Of a DNA stretch of 64,000 nucleotides, positions 53,924-63,447 are shown in pieces. Position 1 is the first letter of the stretch; each line of letters opens with the position of its first letter. Position numbers and translations under genes: made by a program. Source of the stretch: Chromatocurvus halotolerans (GTDB lineage: Bacteria; Pseudomonadota; Gammaproteobacteria; Pseudomonadales; Halieaceae). Below the pieces are notes generated by a model, which had not been told where the DNA came from, searched no databases, and was given only the letters and a program-made list of their open reading frames with translations. The stretch lies in NCBI RefSeq assembly GCF_004340525.1, contig NZ_SLWX01000001.1, positions 124,001 to 188,000 on the forward strand, read 5' to 3'.

Positions 53924-55162
53924 TCAGGTAACCTGCGCCCGCTGGCGGTAGCGCTCATTCGCATAGGCCCCCGCTGACAGCACCGTTGACAGGCACTGCA
54001 GCGCGATGGCCGCATCGGTAAAGCTGTTGTAAAGCGGCGCAAACCCGAAGCGTACGATATCCGGATCGCGGAAATCCACGATGACACCCGCGGCAATCAG
54101 GCACTGGGCAATCGCGTGGGCCTCCGGGTGGCGCAGGGACACCTGGCTGCCACGCCGGGCCTCTTCGGTCGGTGTCAGCACCTCCATCGCGGCAAGCGCC
54201 GGGTCGGCCGCCACACCCTCCATAAAAAATCCGGTCAGCGCCAGGGATTTCCGGCGCAGGCTCGCAGGCTCCAGTCCAGTGAACAGGTCGAGGGCCGCAT
54301 CCAGCGCCTGCATGCCGATCACCCCGGGTGTGCCAGCCTGGTAGGCGCTGATGCCCGGAGCCGCCCGATAATCGGGATCGAAGGCAAACGGCGCCGCGTG
54401 TCCGAACCAGCCGCTGAGTGGCTGCGTTACCTGATTGTGGTGCCGCTGCGCGAGGTACAGGAATGCCGGCGCACCGGGTCCGCCATTGAGGAACTTGTAG
54501 CCACAGCCAACGGCCATGTCCACACCGCAATCATCGAGGTCTACCGGAAGCGCCCCGGCGCTGTGCGCCAGGTCCCAGAGTACCAGCGCACCGCAGGCAT
54601 GCGCGGCCGCCGTCAGCTCGCGCATATCGTGGCGCCGGCCGCTGCGAAAGTCGACTTCGGTCATCATCAGCACGGCCACCGTCTCATCCAGCGCATCCGC
54701 CAACTCGCCAACGCCAACGGCTCGCATCTCGCAGCGCTCCGCTCCGAGCAGCGAGTGCAGTCCCTGCCCCATGTAGGCATCGGTCGGAAAATCACCGGCA
54801 CAGGTGAGAACAACCCGTCGCGAGGGGCGCAATCCCAGCGCCGTCGCCAGCAGCTTGAACAGGTTGACGGAGATGCTGTCACAGCAGACTACCTGCCCCG
54901 GCGCTGCACCGATCAGCGGCGCTATCTTCTCACCCACGCTGAGCGGCAGGTTCACCCACCCATGCACATTCCAGCTGGTAATCAGATCCCGTCCCCACTG
55001 CTGATCCACCACAGCCCGCACGCGCTCGCTCACGCAGCGCGGCAGAGCCCCCAGCGAATTTCCATCCAGATAGACCCGATCCTGCGGCAACGCAAAGGCA
55101 TCGCGCATGGCGCGCAGCGGATCGTGGCTGTCGAGCCGGGTGGCCTCGTCCCGACGGTTCAT
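53924..55162 (-). CDS. kynU: Kynureninase
   Basis: 412-residue PLP enzyme of tryptophan degradation, cleaving kynurenine to anthranilate and alanine. Motifs: VYLDGNSLGALPRCVSERV, WNVHGWVNLPLSVGEKIAP, DFPTDAYMGQGL, the PLP aspartate in LVLWDLAHSAGALPVDL and the PLP lysine in VGCGYKFLNGGPGAPAFLYL, then PLSGWFGHAAPFAFDPDY. ATG at 55162 gives the normal length; a GTG at 55222 would add 20 unrelated residues. No kynA or kynB neighbour in the window. Confidence 0.94.
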   Translation of the reverse strand: MNRRDEATRLDSHDPLRAMRDAFALPQDRVYLDGNSLGALPRCVSERVRAVVDQQWGRDLITSWNVHGWVNLPLSVGEKIAPLIGAAPGQVVCCDSISVNLFKLLATALGLRPSRRVVLTCAGDFPTDAYMGQGLHSLLGAERCEMRAVGVGELADALDETVAVLMMTEVDFRSGRRHDMRELTAAAHACGALVLWDLAHSAGALPVDLDDCGVDMAVGCGYKFLNGGPGAPAFLYLAQRHHNQVTQPLSGWFGHAAPFAFDPDYRAAPGISAYQAGTPGVIGMQALDAALDLFTGLEPASLRRKSLALTGFFMEGVAADPALAAMEVLTPTEEARRGSQVSLRHPEAHAIAQCLIAAGVIVDFRDPDIVRFGFAPLYNSFTDAAIALQCLSTVLSAGAYANERYRQRAQVT

Positions 55163-55409
55163 GGTGCCAGCACGGCGACTATCGCGCGCAGCAGCGCCCG
55201 GCGGGCAAGTGATTTCAGGCACATATCTGGGGGTCCTCTGGCATGGCCGCTATCCTAGCTTCCACAGCGCGCGTTGCCAATGTCAGCTCGCCCGGCGGAC
55301 CACCCGGCACAGACTGCGGTGATTGGGTAGACTCGACGCCCCGCTGCATGACGCGATGGCAGATCTCGCGGATACCGACCCTGGCAGGTATTGCAATCGC
55401 ACAGTTTAA

Positions 55410-55424
55410 TGAGAATAATTAGCG
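55410..55424 (+). promoter_or_regulatory. Fur box before the iron transporter operon
   Basis: TGAGAATAATTAGCG matches the 7-1-7 Fur operator (TGATAATnATTATCA) at 12 of 15 positions, 30 bases upstream of the ferric-binding protein start. Fe(II)-Fur would block transcription when iron is plentiful. This fits the function of the operon. The 291 bases between kynU and the operon hold nothing else recognisable. Confidence 0.75.
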
Positions 55425-55453
55425 TTATCACTTTTTCACAGCAAGAGGTTCGC

Positions 55454-56503
55454 ATGTTGACCACGCACTCCCCTCGACGCCCCGGGACCCGACTGACTGT
55501 GCTGTTTGCAGCCGCCGTCACCACGGCAGTCCTGTCCGCTGGCACTGTCGCAGAAACACTGAACATCTACTCGGCGCGCCAGGAAGCCCTGATCAAGCCT
55601 CTGCTGGACCGCTTCAGCGACGAAACCGGTGTCGAGGTCAACCTGGTTACCGGAAGCGGGGACGCACTGATTACCCGGCTGACGACGGAGGGCCGCAATT
55701 CCCCCGCGGACGTCCTGCTGACCAGCGACGCGGGTCGCCTGTACCGTGCCAGGCAGGCGGGCGTCCTGCAGCCGGTCTCCTCTGATGTGCTGACAGCAGC
55801 AATTCCGGCAAATCTGCGCAGCCCGGACAATCTCTGGTACGGACTATCGGTTCGTGCCCGGGTGCTGATCATCGCGCCGGATCGCGTGAATACCGACGAG
55901 CTCCAGGATTACGAAGATCTCGCCGACCCGCAGTGGAAAGGTCGAATCTGCGTGCGCTCGTCGGGCAACATCTACAACCAGTCTCTGGTAGCCGGCATGC
56001 TCGCACAGCAGGACAGCGCGCAGACCCAGGCCTGGCTGGACGGCTTCGTGCGCAACTTCGCGCGCCCGCCGCAGGGCGGTGACCGCGACCAGATCAAGGC
56101 TGTGGCTGCCGGCCAGTGCGATGTTGCGCTGGTCAACAGCTATTACCTCGGTGCGATGCTGCAGTCCGACAATGACGAGGAACGCCAGGCAGCGGAGCAG
56201 GTAGAGCTGCTCTGGCCCAATCAATCCAACCGCGGTGCCCACATCAACATCAGCGGAGCCGGGGTCACCCGCGCGAGCGAGCAACCCGACCTGGCACGCC
56301 AGCTGATCGAGTTTCTGGTTCGCGAGGACAGCCAGCGCTGGTACGCGGAGACCAATAATGAATACCCGGTGCGCGACGGTGTCCCGCACAGCCGACTGCT
56401 GCAGGCATGGGGTGACTTCAAGGCGGATGCTCTTGATGTCAGCGAGCTGGGCCGGCTGAATGCACAGGCAGTGATGGCAATGGACCGTGCGAATTGGAAA
56501 TAG
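55454..56503 (+). CDS. Fe(III) ABC transporter substrate-binding protein (FbpA/FutA type)
   Basis: 349-residue periplasmic protein. Signal peptide VLFAAAVTTAVLSAGTVAET with cleavage near AETLNIYSARQEALIKPL. Ferric-binding features: the double tyrosine in ALVNSYYLGAMLQSD, and RVLIIAPDRVNTDELQDYED; WKGRICVRSSGNIYNQSLVA and AHINISGAGVTRASEQ follow the FutA/HitA pattern. ATG at 55454 lies six bases after AGAGG. First gene of the iron operon under the Fur box; the permease overlaps its end. Confidence 0.93.
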   Translation: MLTTHSPRRPGTRLTVLFAAAVTTAVLSAGTVAETLNIYSARQEALIKPLLDRFSDETGVEVNLVTGSGDALITRLTTEGRNSPADVLLTSDAGRLYRARQAGVLQPVSSDVLTAAIPANLRSPDNLWYGLSVRARVLIIAPDRVNTDELQDYEDLADPQWKGRICVRSSGNIYNQSLVAGMLAQQDSAQTQAWLDGFVRNFARPPQGGDRDQIKAVAAGQCDVALVNSYYLGAMLQSDNDEERQAAEQVELLWPNQSNRGAHINISGAGVTRASEQPDLARQLIEFLVREDSQRWYAETNNEYPVRDGVPHSRLLQAWGDFKADALDVSELGRLNAQAVMAMDRANWK

Positions 56504-58161
56504 CCGCAAGCGCTGACCTTACTGTCCACCGGCCGCGCCGCATTTCCCTGTGGCGCGGCGGCATGCTCGCAACCTCGCTGGTCATTGCCCTGCCGGTTCT
56601 GGTGATCATCGGCAGTCTGTTCGGCGGGTACAGTCCAGCGTGGGAGCACCTGATAGACACGGTGCTCGGCGACTACGTCGTCAACTCCGTTCTGCTGATG
56701 CTGGGTGTCGGTGCCGGTACACTGCTGCTGGGCGTCAGTGCCGCCTGGCTGACTGCCATGTGCGAGTTTCCCGGTCGACGCTTCTTCAGCTGGGCACTGC
56801 TGCTGCCGATGGCGATGCCCGCCTACATCATTGCTTACACCTATACCGGAATGCTGGACTACGCGGGACCGGTGCAAAGCCTGCTTCGCGATACCTTCGG
56901 CTGGGGCTATGGCGACTACTGGTTTCCTGAAATCCGCTCGCTGGGCGGCGCCGTCTGCATGCTGTCGCTGGTGCTCTACCCCTACACCTACCTGCTTGTC
57001 CGCGTCGCCTTCCAGGAACAATCCACGGCGGTACTGGAGGCCAGCCGAAGCCTGGGAAAAACCCTGCCGGCAACGTTTTTCCGGGTCGCCCTGCCGCTCG
57101 CACGACCGGCAATTGCAGCGGGTGTCAGCCTGGCGCTCATGGAGACCCTGGCCGACTACGGGACCGTTTCCTACTTCGGCGTCAGCGCCTTCACCACCGG
57201 CATATTCCGCACCTGGTATGGCCTCGGCGAACTGCAGACCGCCGCACAGCTCGCCGCATTCCTGATGCTGTTCGTGTTCATGCTCTTTATTCTGGAGCGC
57301 CAGTCGCGCCGACGCCTGCGTTTCTACCGCACCGGGACGCGCCAGCCACCGCGTCGGATCGCCCTGTGCGGCTGGCGCGCAGTCACAGCCGTCGGTCTGG
57401 CGTCGGCAATTCTCGTTTCCGGTTTCCTGCTGCCCGCCTCCCAGCTGGCCATCTGGGTCCTACAGGATCCCGCGCGCGCGGCTCAGCCAGCCTTCCTCGC
57501 GCTCGCGGGCAACAGCTTCCTGCTCGCCGCGATTGCCGCCGCCTGTTGCCTGCTGCTCGCCCTGTTCCTCGGCTACGGCAAGCGCCTTTTCCCCGGCTTT
57601 GCCCAGACCACGGCGAACGGCGTGGTCAGCATGGGTTACGCCGTGCCGGGTACGGTGATCGCGGTGGGCGTGCTGATACCCTTTGCCTGGTTCGACAATG
57701 TCGTTGACAGCTGGCTTCGTGAGACGTTGGGGGTATCTTCCGGTTTGCTTCTCAGCGGCACCCTCGGCGCGCTGGTGTTCGCCTACGTGGTGCGCTTTCT
57801 TTCGGTTTCCCTGCAGACGGTGGAATCCGGCCTCGCGCGCATACGTCCCAGCATCGACGAATCGGCGCGGTCACTGGGTTATCCGCCTCTGTCCCTGCTG
57901 CGTCGCATTCATATTCCCATGCTGCGCGGCAGTCTCCTGACCGCCCTGCTGCTGGTCTTTGTCGACGTGCTCAAGGAGCTGCCAACAACCCTGATACTGC
58001 GGCCCTTCAATTTCAACACGCTCGCGGTGCGCGCTCACGAACTGGCGTCGGACGAACGACTGGCAGATGCCGCACTACCGGCGCTGGCAATCGTGCTGAT
58101 CGGTCTGCTGCCTGTTATCCTTCTCACCCGGAATATGGCCAGTGACAACGCCGCTTCATGA
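56494..58161 (+). CDS. Fe(III) ABC transporter permease (FbpB/FutB type)
   Basis: 555-residue permease made of two fused binding-protein-dependent transport domains, as usual for FbpB. About 12 hydrophobic segments; the two EAA loops are EASRSLGKTLPATFFRVALPLA and DESARSLGYPPLSLLRRIHIP in pieces (EASRSLGKTL..., DESARSLGYPP...). Starts at a TTG that overlaps the substrate-binding protein stop, and ends overlapping the ATPase start, so the three genes are translationally coupled. Confidence 0.93.
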   Translation: MEIAASADLTVHRPRRISLWRGGMLATSLVIALPVLVIIGSLFGGYSPAWEHLIDTVLGDYVVNSVLLMLGVGAGTLLLGVSAAWLTAMCEFPGRRFFSWALLLPMAMPAYIIAYTYTGMLDYAGPVQSLLRDTFGWGYGDYWFPEIRSLGGAVCMLSLVLYPYTYLLVRVAFQEQSTAVLEASRSLGKTLPATFFRVALPLARPAIAAGVSLALMETLADYGTVSYFGVSAFTTGIFRTWYGLGELQTAAQLAAFLMLFVFMLFILERQSRRRLRFYRTGTRQPPRRIALCGWRAVTAVGLASAILVSGFLLPASQLAIWVLQDPARAAQPAFLALAGNSFLLAAIAAACCLLLALFLGYGKRLFPGFAQTTANGVVSMGYAVPGTVIAVGVLIPFAWFDNVVDSWLRETLGVSSGLLLSGTLGALVFAYVVRFLSVSLQTVESGLARIRPSIDESARSLGYPPLSLLRRIHIPMLRGSLLTALLLVFVDVLKELPTTLILRPFNFNTLAVRAHELASDERLADAALPALAIVLIGLLPVILLTRNMASDNAAS

Positions 58162-59216
58162 CCCAGCAGCTCGATGTAAACCGCGTCAGCGTACGCTTCG
58201 GTGATTTTACCGCCGTCGATAGCGCCAGCATCACCCTGAACAAAGGCGAGATCGGCTGCCTGCTCGGGCCCTCGGGCTGCGGCAAGACCACGCTGCTGCG
58301 TGCCATCGCCGGCTTCCAGACGATCAACGAAGGCCAGATCAGCGTCCGCGGACGCGTCCTGAGCACGCCGGACATGCAGGTCAGTCCGGAACAGCGCCGG
58401 GTCGGTATGGTTTTCCAGGACTTTGCGCTGTTCCCGCATCTGAATGTCAGTGCGAATGTCGGTTTCGGTCTGCGCCACCTGCAGCGACGGGAGCGCGAGT
58501 CCCGGGTCAGGCGCCTGCTGAAAATGGTGTCCCTGGACGATTACGCCGGGGCCTGGCCGCATGAACTCTCCGGCGGACAGCAGCAGCGCGTGGCACTGGC
58601 CCGGGCGCTTGCACCGGGGCCGGAAATTCTGTTGCTGGACGAGCCCTTCTCCAGCCTCGACAGTGAGTTGCGCACCCAGCTGGCGTCGGAGGTCCGCGAC
58701 CTGCTCAAGGCCGACGGCGTAACGGCCATACTGGTCACGCACGACCAGCACGAGGCCTTCGCCATGGCGGACCAGGTCAGCCTGCTGCACGACGGCCATA
58801 TCGACCAGACAGACGTGCCTTACAACCTCTACCACAGGCCGGCAAACGCCTTTGTCGCCCAGTTCATTGGCGGCGGCAGTCTGATCGATGTCACGGTGAA
58901 CGCTGACGGCGAACTGAACGATCGCCTCGGCGTGCTTGACATGAAATCCCGCTCATTCGCGCCCGGGCAACAGCTGCGACTGCTGATCCGCCCGGATGAC
59001 ATCGAATATGACGAGAGCAGCGCTATCCAGCTGCGTGTGGTAGAACGCGCCTTCCGCGGCGCCAACTTCCTGTATGAGCTGCTGCTGCCCGACGGGCAGC
59101 ACGTGCCCTGCCTGGCCCCGAGCCACATCGCGGCCGACAAGGGCAGCCTGCTGCCCGTGCGTTTCAACCTGCAGCACGTGGTAATTTTCAACGGTGAGCA
59201 TCAGGTATTTACCTGA
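58158..59216 (+). CDS. Fe(III) ABC transporter ATPase (FbpC type)
   Basis: 352-residue ABC ATPase. Walker A LLGPSGCGKTTLLRAIAGF, Q-loop GMVFQDFALFPHLNV, signature HELSGGQQQRVALARAL, Walker B EILLLDEPFSSLD, H-loop AILVTHDQHEAFAMADQ. A C-terminal TOBE-like domain (about 240-350: SFAPGQQLRLLIRPDDIEYD, YELLLPDGQHVPCLAPSH) is typical of the spermidine/iron CUT1-like importers. Last gene of the operon; dusA follows 17 bases later on the same strand and may be read through. Confidence 0.94.
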   Translation: MTQQLDVNRVSVRFGDFTAVDSASITLNKGEIGCLLGPSGCGKTTLLRAIAGFQTINEGQISVRGRVLSTPDMQVSPEQRRVGMVFQDFALFPHLNVSANVGFGLRHLQRRERESRVRRLLKMVSLDDYAGAWPHELSGGQQQRVALARALAPGPEILLLDEPFSSLDSELRTQLASEVRDLLKADGVTAILVTHDQHEAFAMADQVSLLHDGHIDQTDVPYNLYHRPANAFVAQFIGGGSLIDVTVNADGELNDRLGVLDMKSRSFAPGQQLRLLIRPDDIEYDESSAIQLRVVERAFRGANFLYELLLPDGQHVPCLAPSHIAADKGSLLPVRFNLQHVVIFNGEHQVFT

Positions 59217-59233
59217 ACGGGTATACTGGCGCT

Positions 59234-60214
59234 ATGCGGAAAATTGATCGCACATTCACCACTGCCCCGATGATGGACTGGTCCGACCGGCACTGTCGCT
59301 ACTTCTGGCGACAGCTGACGCGCCGGGCGCCGCTGTACACCGAGATGGTCACGACCGGCGCATTGATCCACGGCGACCGCGAACGCTTCCTGTGCTTCCG
59401 CGCCGAGGAGCACCCGGTGGCACTGCAGCTCGGTGGCAGCGACCCCGCCGATCTTGCGCGCTGCGCGCGCTGGGCCCAGGACTTCGGGTACGACGAGGTC
59501 AACCTGAACTGCGGATGCCCGTCCGACCGCGTGCAGTCCGGCGCGTTCGGCGCCTGCCTGATGGCACAGCCGGAGCGCGTCGCCGCAGGCGTTGCGGCGA
59601 TGCGCGACGCCTGCGATCTGCCGGTCACGGTGAAGCATCGCATCGGCATTGATGACATGCAGCACTACGAGGACATGCTGGCTTTTATCGAGCCGGTTGC
59701 CAGAGCCGGCTGCGGAACATTCATCGTGCACGCCCGCAAAGCCTGGCTGCAGGGTCTGTCGCCGAAGGAAAATCGCGACATTCCGCCGCTCAATTATGAC
59801 TGGGTGTACCGGCTTAAGCGCGACTTCCCCGCACTGGAAATCATCATCAACGGCGGTATTCGTGATTTCGAGGCCTGCAGCACTCACCTCGCCCACGTCG
59901 ACGGCGTCATGCTTGGCCGTGAGGCCTACCAGAACCCCTGGCTGCTGTCCCGGGTGGACTCGTATTTCTACGGCGACAGCGATCCGGTAACGACGCCGCA
60001 CGCGGTGGTCGACCGCATGCTGCCCTACATCGACAGTGAACTTGCCTCAGGCACCGCGCTCAAACACATCACGCGACATATGATGGGACTTTTTTCCGGT
60101 CGTCCCGGCGCCCGACGCTTCCGCCGCCATCTCAGCGAAAACGCACACAGACCCGGCGCGGAAGGCCGGGTACTTCAGGATGCGGTGCAGGCGATGCATG
60201 GCGTAGCGGCCTGA
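59234..60214 (+). CDS. dusA: tRNA-dihydrouridine(20/20a) synthase
   Basis: 326-residue FMN enzyme reducing U20/U20a of tRNA. DusA features: [20 protein letters not shown] (the APMM[DE] start), [10 protein letters not shown], the catalytic cysteine in [50 protein letters not shown] and IINGGIRDF with [14 protein letters not shown]. Precedes tal; the dusA-tal-rssC/rssB-mlaA order matches what I recall from P. aeruginosa. Confidence 0.95.
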   Translation: MRKIDRTFTTAPMMDWSDRHCRYFWRQLTRRAPLYTEMVTTGALIHGDRERFLCFRAEEHPVALQLGGSDPADLARCARWAQDFGYDEVNLNCGCPSDRVQSGAFGACLMAQPERVAAGVAAMRDACDLPVTVKHRIGIDDMQHYEDMLAFIEPVARAGCGTFIVHARKAWLQGLSPKENRDIPPLNYDWVYRLKRDFPALEIIINGGIRDFEACSTHLAHVDGVMLGREAYQNPWLLSRVDSYFYGDSDPVTTPHAVVDRMLPYIDSELASGTALKHITRHMMGLFSGRPGARRFRRHLSENAHRPGAEGRVLQDAVQAMHGVAA

Positions 60215-60257
60215 GTGCCGCACTTCCTGCCCCTGCGGTACCCATGGGAGACAGAGC

Positions 60258-61211
60258 ATGACATCCAAACTCGACCAGCTGCGGACCATGACGGAAGTGG
60301 TTGCCGATACCGGGGACATAGAGGCGATCCGCCGCTTCAAACCGATTGACGCAACCACCAACCCTTCCCTGCTGCTGAAGGCATCTGCCCTGCCCCACTA
60401 CGCGGAACTGATGCAGCGCGCGCGGGAGTGGGCAGCCGGGCAAGGCGGCGACGAGGCACAGCAGCTGGCCAACTGCTGTGACCGGTTCGCGGTGGACGTG
60501 GGCCGGGAGATTCTGGCACTCATACCGGGACGGGTTTCAACGGAGGTAGATGCGCGCCTGTCCTTTGACAGCAACGCCACCCTGGAGCGCGCGCGGCGAC
60601 TGATCGGACTGTACGAAGCCTCGGGCATTTCCCGCGACCGTGTACTGATTAAGATCGCCTCCACCTGGGAAGGCATACGCGCCGCCGCCGAACTCGAGCG
60701 CGAGGGCATCAACTGCAACCTGACGCTGCTTTTCGGTTTCGACCAGGCGGTCGCCTGTGCCGATGCCGGTGCCTATCTGATATCGCCCTTTGTCGGCCGC
60801 ATACTGGACTGGCACAAGGCCCACTCTGACCTGACCCTGGCGAGCGCCGAGGACGACCCCGGCGTGCAATCGGTGCGCCGGATCTATGCGTACTACAAGC
60901 ATTACGGCTACAACACCGTGGTCATGGGCGCCAGTTTCCGCAATACCGGCGAGATTGAGGCGCTGGCCGGCTGTGACAGGCTTTCCATCAGCCCGGCGCT
61001 GCTTGAGGACATGGCACAGGATGAGGGCCACCTGCCCCGGCGGCTGAGCCCGGAAACCGCAGGCACCGAAGAGCCACGCATTGTGCCGACAGCGTCGAGC
61101 TTTCGCCTCGGGCTCAACGCTGACGCCATGGCCACGGAGAAACTCGCCGAGGGTATCCGCAACTTCATTGCCGATCAGCTCAAATTGGAAAAGGTCATCA
61201 GCCAGACATGA
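60258..61211 (+). CDS. tal: Transaldolase
   Basis: 317-residue class I transaldolase of the pentose phosphate pathway. [39 protein letters not shown], the Schiff-base lysine in [40 protein letters not shown], and [15 protein letters not shown] precedes the ATG at good distance. The stop overlaps the TerB-like gene start (ATGA). Confidence 0.96.
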   Translation: MTSKLDQLRTMTEVVADTGDIEAIRRFKPIDATTNPSLLLKASALPHYAELMQRAREWAAGQGGDEAQQLANCCDRFAVDVGREILALIPGRVSTEVDARLSFDSNATLERARRLIGLYEASGISRDRVLIKIASTWEGIRAAAELEREGINCNLTLLFGFDQAVACADAGAYLISPFVGRILDWHKAHSDLTLASAEDDPGVQSVRRIYAYYKHYGYNTVVMGASFRNTGEIEALAGCDRLSISPALLEDMAQDEGHLPRRLSPETAGTEEPRIVPTASSFRLGLNADAMATEKLAEGIRNFIADQLKLEKVISQT

Positions 61212-61660
61212 TAAAAGCACTGTCTACACTGTTTGAAATCAACACGCCAGACAACGACGATGCCAGCCCTGAGCATCGCCGTCATCTTGCCGCCGCAGCG
61301 CTGCTGATCGAGACCGCCCGGGCCGACTTCACACAGGACGGCGTTGAAGAGGCGTCGATGATGGCAATGCTGCAAAGCAGCCTGGGGCTGTCAGACAATG
61401 AAGTCGGGGAATTGCTGCGCCTGGCGAATGAGGAGGTGGATGCGGCGACGTCTCTCTACCAGTTCACTCGCATCGTTAACGATCACTTCACGCCCACCCA
61501 GAAAACCCAGCTGGTCGGCGACATGTGGCGGGTCGCTTACGCCGATGGCAATGTCGACAAGTACGAGGAGCACCTGATCCGCCGCGTCGCCGACCTGGTG
61601 TATGTCGCTCATGAAGATTACATCAGGGCCAAGCTTTCCGCGGCCAACGCCGCCGACTGA
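61208..61660 (+). CDS. TerB-family (tellurite resistance-like) protein
   Basis: 150-residue all-helical protein with TerB signature: [40 protein letters not shown], and the second repeat [20 protein letters not shown], whose ADG.VD..E residues are those that bind calcium or other divalent metals in TerB. Translationally coupled to tal. Physiological role is unknown despite the family name. Confidence 0.9.
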   Translation: MIKALSTLFEINTPDNDDASPEHRRHLAAAALLIETARADFTQDGVEEASMMAMLQSSLGLSDNEVGELLRLANEEVDAATSLYQFTRIVNDHFTPTQKTQLVGDMWRVAYADGNVDKYEEHLIRRVADLVYVAHEDYIRAKLSAANAAD

Positions 61661-62146
61661 TCAGGAGGCCTCGAGCACGGCCATGAGGTCCCGAAAACGC
61701 TCGGCATTTTCGTCGCTGACACCCATCAAGGCACGATGGGCCTCTATTACGCGCTCTTTTACCGCGTCCTCGCTGCCCGGAACCAGGGGAATATCCTCAA
61801 CTTCGACGGAGCTGTCGTTACAGGCGTTTTCGTGCAGTTCGAACAGTCGCTGGAAGCCCATGCTGTGAAGCAGCCGATTGATACCATCGTCGCAACTGTA
61901 GATCGCCGGTCGGAATCCGTGCTGGGAATAGACACGCTGGGCAAGGCGCGCAAGCTGCCCGAGGGTGGTGCTGTCGAGCCCCTCGACGTCACACAGGTCT
62001 ATCCACACGCTGGCGAAGGCGGGGTCGTCGAGCATCTGTGTAATATACTCGTCGATGGAGGTGCACAGCGTCATGCGCACATCCCCGGTGAGACGCAGAA
62101 CATAGGCACCCCCCTGCGTGGCTGCCATCACCCGGCCCTGCGTCAC
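61661..62146 (-). CDS. rssC: STAS-domain anti-anti-sigma factor, RssC-like
   Basis: 161 residues. STAS core: YVLRLTGDVRMTLCTSIDEY, SVWIDLCDVEGLDSTTLGQL with the phosphorylatable Ser/Thr in LDSTTLG, then RPAIYSCDDGINRLLHSMGF. A C-terminal helical tail follows after about 125. In P. aeruginosa the equivalent gene next to rssB encodes an anti-anti-sigma/antagonist acting in RpoS control; the name is by position and domain. The PP2C regulator gene ends two bases upstream, so both are co-transcribed. Converges with the TerB-like gene end to end. Confidence 0.85.
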   Translation of the reverse strand: MTQGRVMAATQGGAYVLRLTGDVRMTLCTSIDEYITQMLDDPAFASVWIDLCDVEGLDSTTLGQLARLAQRVYSQHGFRPAIYSCDDGINRLLHSMGFQRLFELHENACNDSSVEVEDIPLVPGSEDAVKERVIEAHRALMGVSDENAERFRDLMAVLEAS

Positions 62147-62147
62147 C

Positions 62148-63329
62148 TCACAGTCTCTTGCTCAGGAACAGCGCCGCAATATCGTCCGGCGCGGTTTCCA
62201 CGGAATCCAGACCCAGGCGCGTGACCAGGGTAGCCGGTGACTCATCCTCGCGGCGAAAAACGTCCAGAAAGAATTGCTCCTTCTCTATCAGATTCTTGGG
62301 TGGCAGAATTTCCAGAATGCCATCTGAAAACAGCGCCAGCATAAAGGTGTCGGGCAGATCGATTGACTGCTGGCTGAAGTCGGACTCCGGCATCATGCCG
62401 ACCGCCGTCCCGCCGCCGCTAAGATACTCCGCGCCACGCCCCGACACCAGGACGGGCAGCGGCAGGTGTCCGGCGATGCTGTAGGTCAACCGGTTTGCCA
62501 CCATGTCGAGCACCGCGACGATCATCGTAGCGAATTTGTCAGCCCCGAGGTCGAGAAGTTCCTTGTTCGCCAACTCCAGCATTTTTACCGGTGACAGCAC
62601 CGTGGCATCGCTGCGACGCAGAAAGTCGGAACGCTTGCGCGCAAACAGGTTTTTCAGCAGGACCGTCGCGAAGGCGGATGAGCTGCCATGGCCGGAGACA
62701 TCGGCCATGAAGAACACCACGTAGTCTGTGCCCACCGTAAAGTAATCCGTGAAATCACCGCTCAGGTAGAGCGAGGGAATCACGGTATGACTGAAGACAT
62801 AATCCCCCAGAACCAGAGGCGTCGCCGGCAGCATTCGCATCTGCACCTGCCGACCGGCCTGCTGGTCCTGCTCCAGCACCCGGACCGTGCTGTTGAGCTC
62901 GCGATTGGCGCGCTCCAGCCTGCGACGCGACTGCCTGAGTTCCCGGCTCATCTGGCGCTGCCGTACGCAGCGATCCATCGACTGAAACAGAGCCTCGGGA
63001 TTCTCCACGGGGCGATGGAAAAAGTCACTGGCGCCCAGCCTGAGAGCGGCCATCATGTTTTCCGCCGAGGCTTCGTCGCTGAACATGATCACGGGGACCA
63101 CGACGTTCATCTCAGTGAGTGTGCGTGAGGTATCCCCCCAGCTCACGTCCTCCAGGTCAAGATCGCTGAGAATCACGTCAAGTTCGCTGGCTGCACTGAG
63201 CGTGGAAGATGCATTGGCGACGTTGTTCGCAGACTCGACCGTAAAACCGGCATTCTCTACCAGCTGCATCAGTCGACCTGCGCGGTCCGGATCGTTGTCG
63301 ATGACCAGCACCTTGCCGCTGTGTGTCAT
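62148..63329 (-). CDS. rssB: Response regulator with PP2C phosphatase domain, RssB-like
   Basis: 393 residues from ATG 63329, matching the Pseudomonas RssB length. REC domain at about 1-120 (KVLVIDNDPDRAGRLMQLV, DVILSDLDLEDVSWGD). A coiled linker (about 125-170) leads to a SpoIIE-type PP2C domain: SGDFTDYFTVG, VFFMADVSGHGSSSAFATVLL, ALFSDGILEIL and the closing DDIAALFL. The metal aspartates are present, so it should dephosphorylate the adjacent STAS protein. The E. coli RssB equivalent has lost these residues. Upstream lies mlaA, as in Pseudomonas. Confidence 0.87.
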   Translation of the reverse strand: MTHSGKVLVIDNDPDRAGRLMQLVENAGFTVESANNVANASSTLSAASELDVILSDLDLEDVSWGDTSRTLTEMNVVVPVIMFSDEASAENMMAALRLGASDFFHRPVENPEALFQSMDRCVRQRQMSRELRQSRRRLERANRELNSTVRVLEQDQQAGRQVQMRMLPATPLVLGDYVFSHTVIPSLYLSGDFTDYFTVGTDYVVFFMADVSGHGSSSAFATVLLKNLFARKRSDFLRRSDATVLSPVKMLELANKELLDLGADKFATMIVAVLDMVANRLTYSIAGHLPLPVLVSGRGAEYLSGGGTAVGMMPESDFSQQSIDLPDTFMLALFSDGILEILPPKNLIEKEQFFLDVFRREDESPATLVTRLGLDSVETAPDDIAALFLSKRL

Positions 63330-63447
63330 CCTGGGGCTCTTTGCTGGAAAACGTATGCGGACACTACGCCGCCATTTTCGCGCAGACAAGTCGAAGGGAC
63401 GGGTTTGGGCAACAATTCACACTTTTCCGCCACACGACCCCGGGTCC

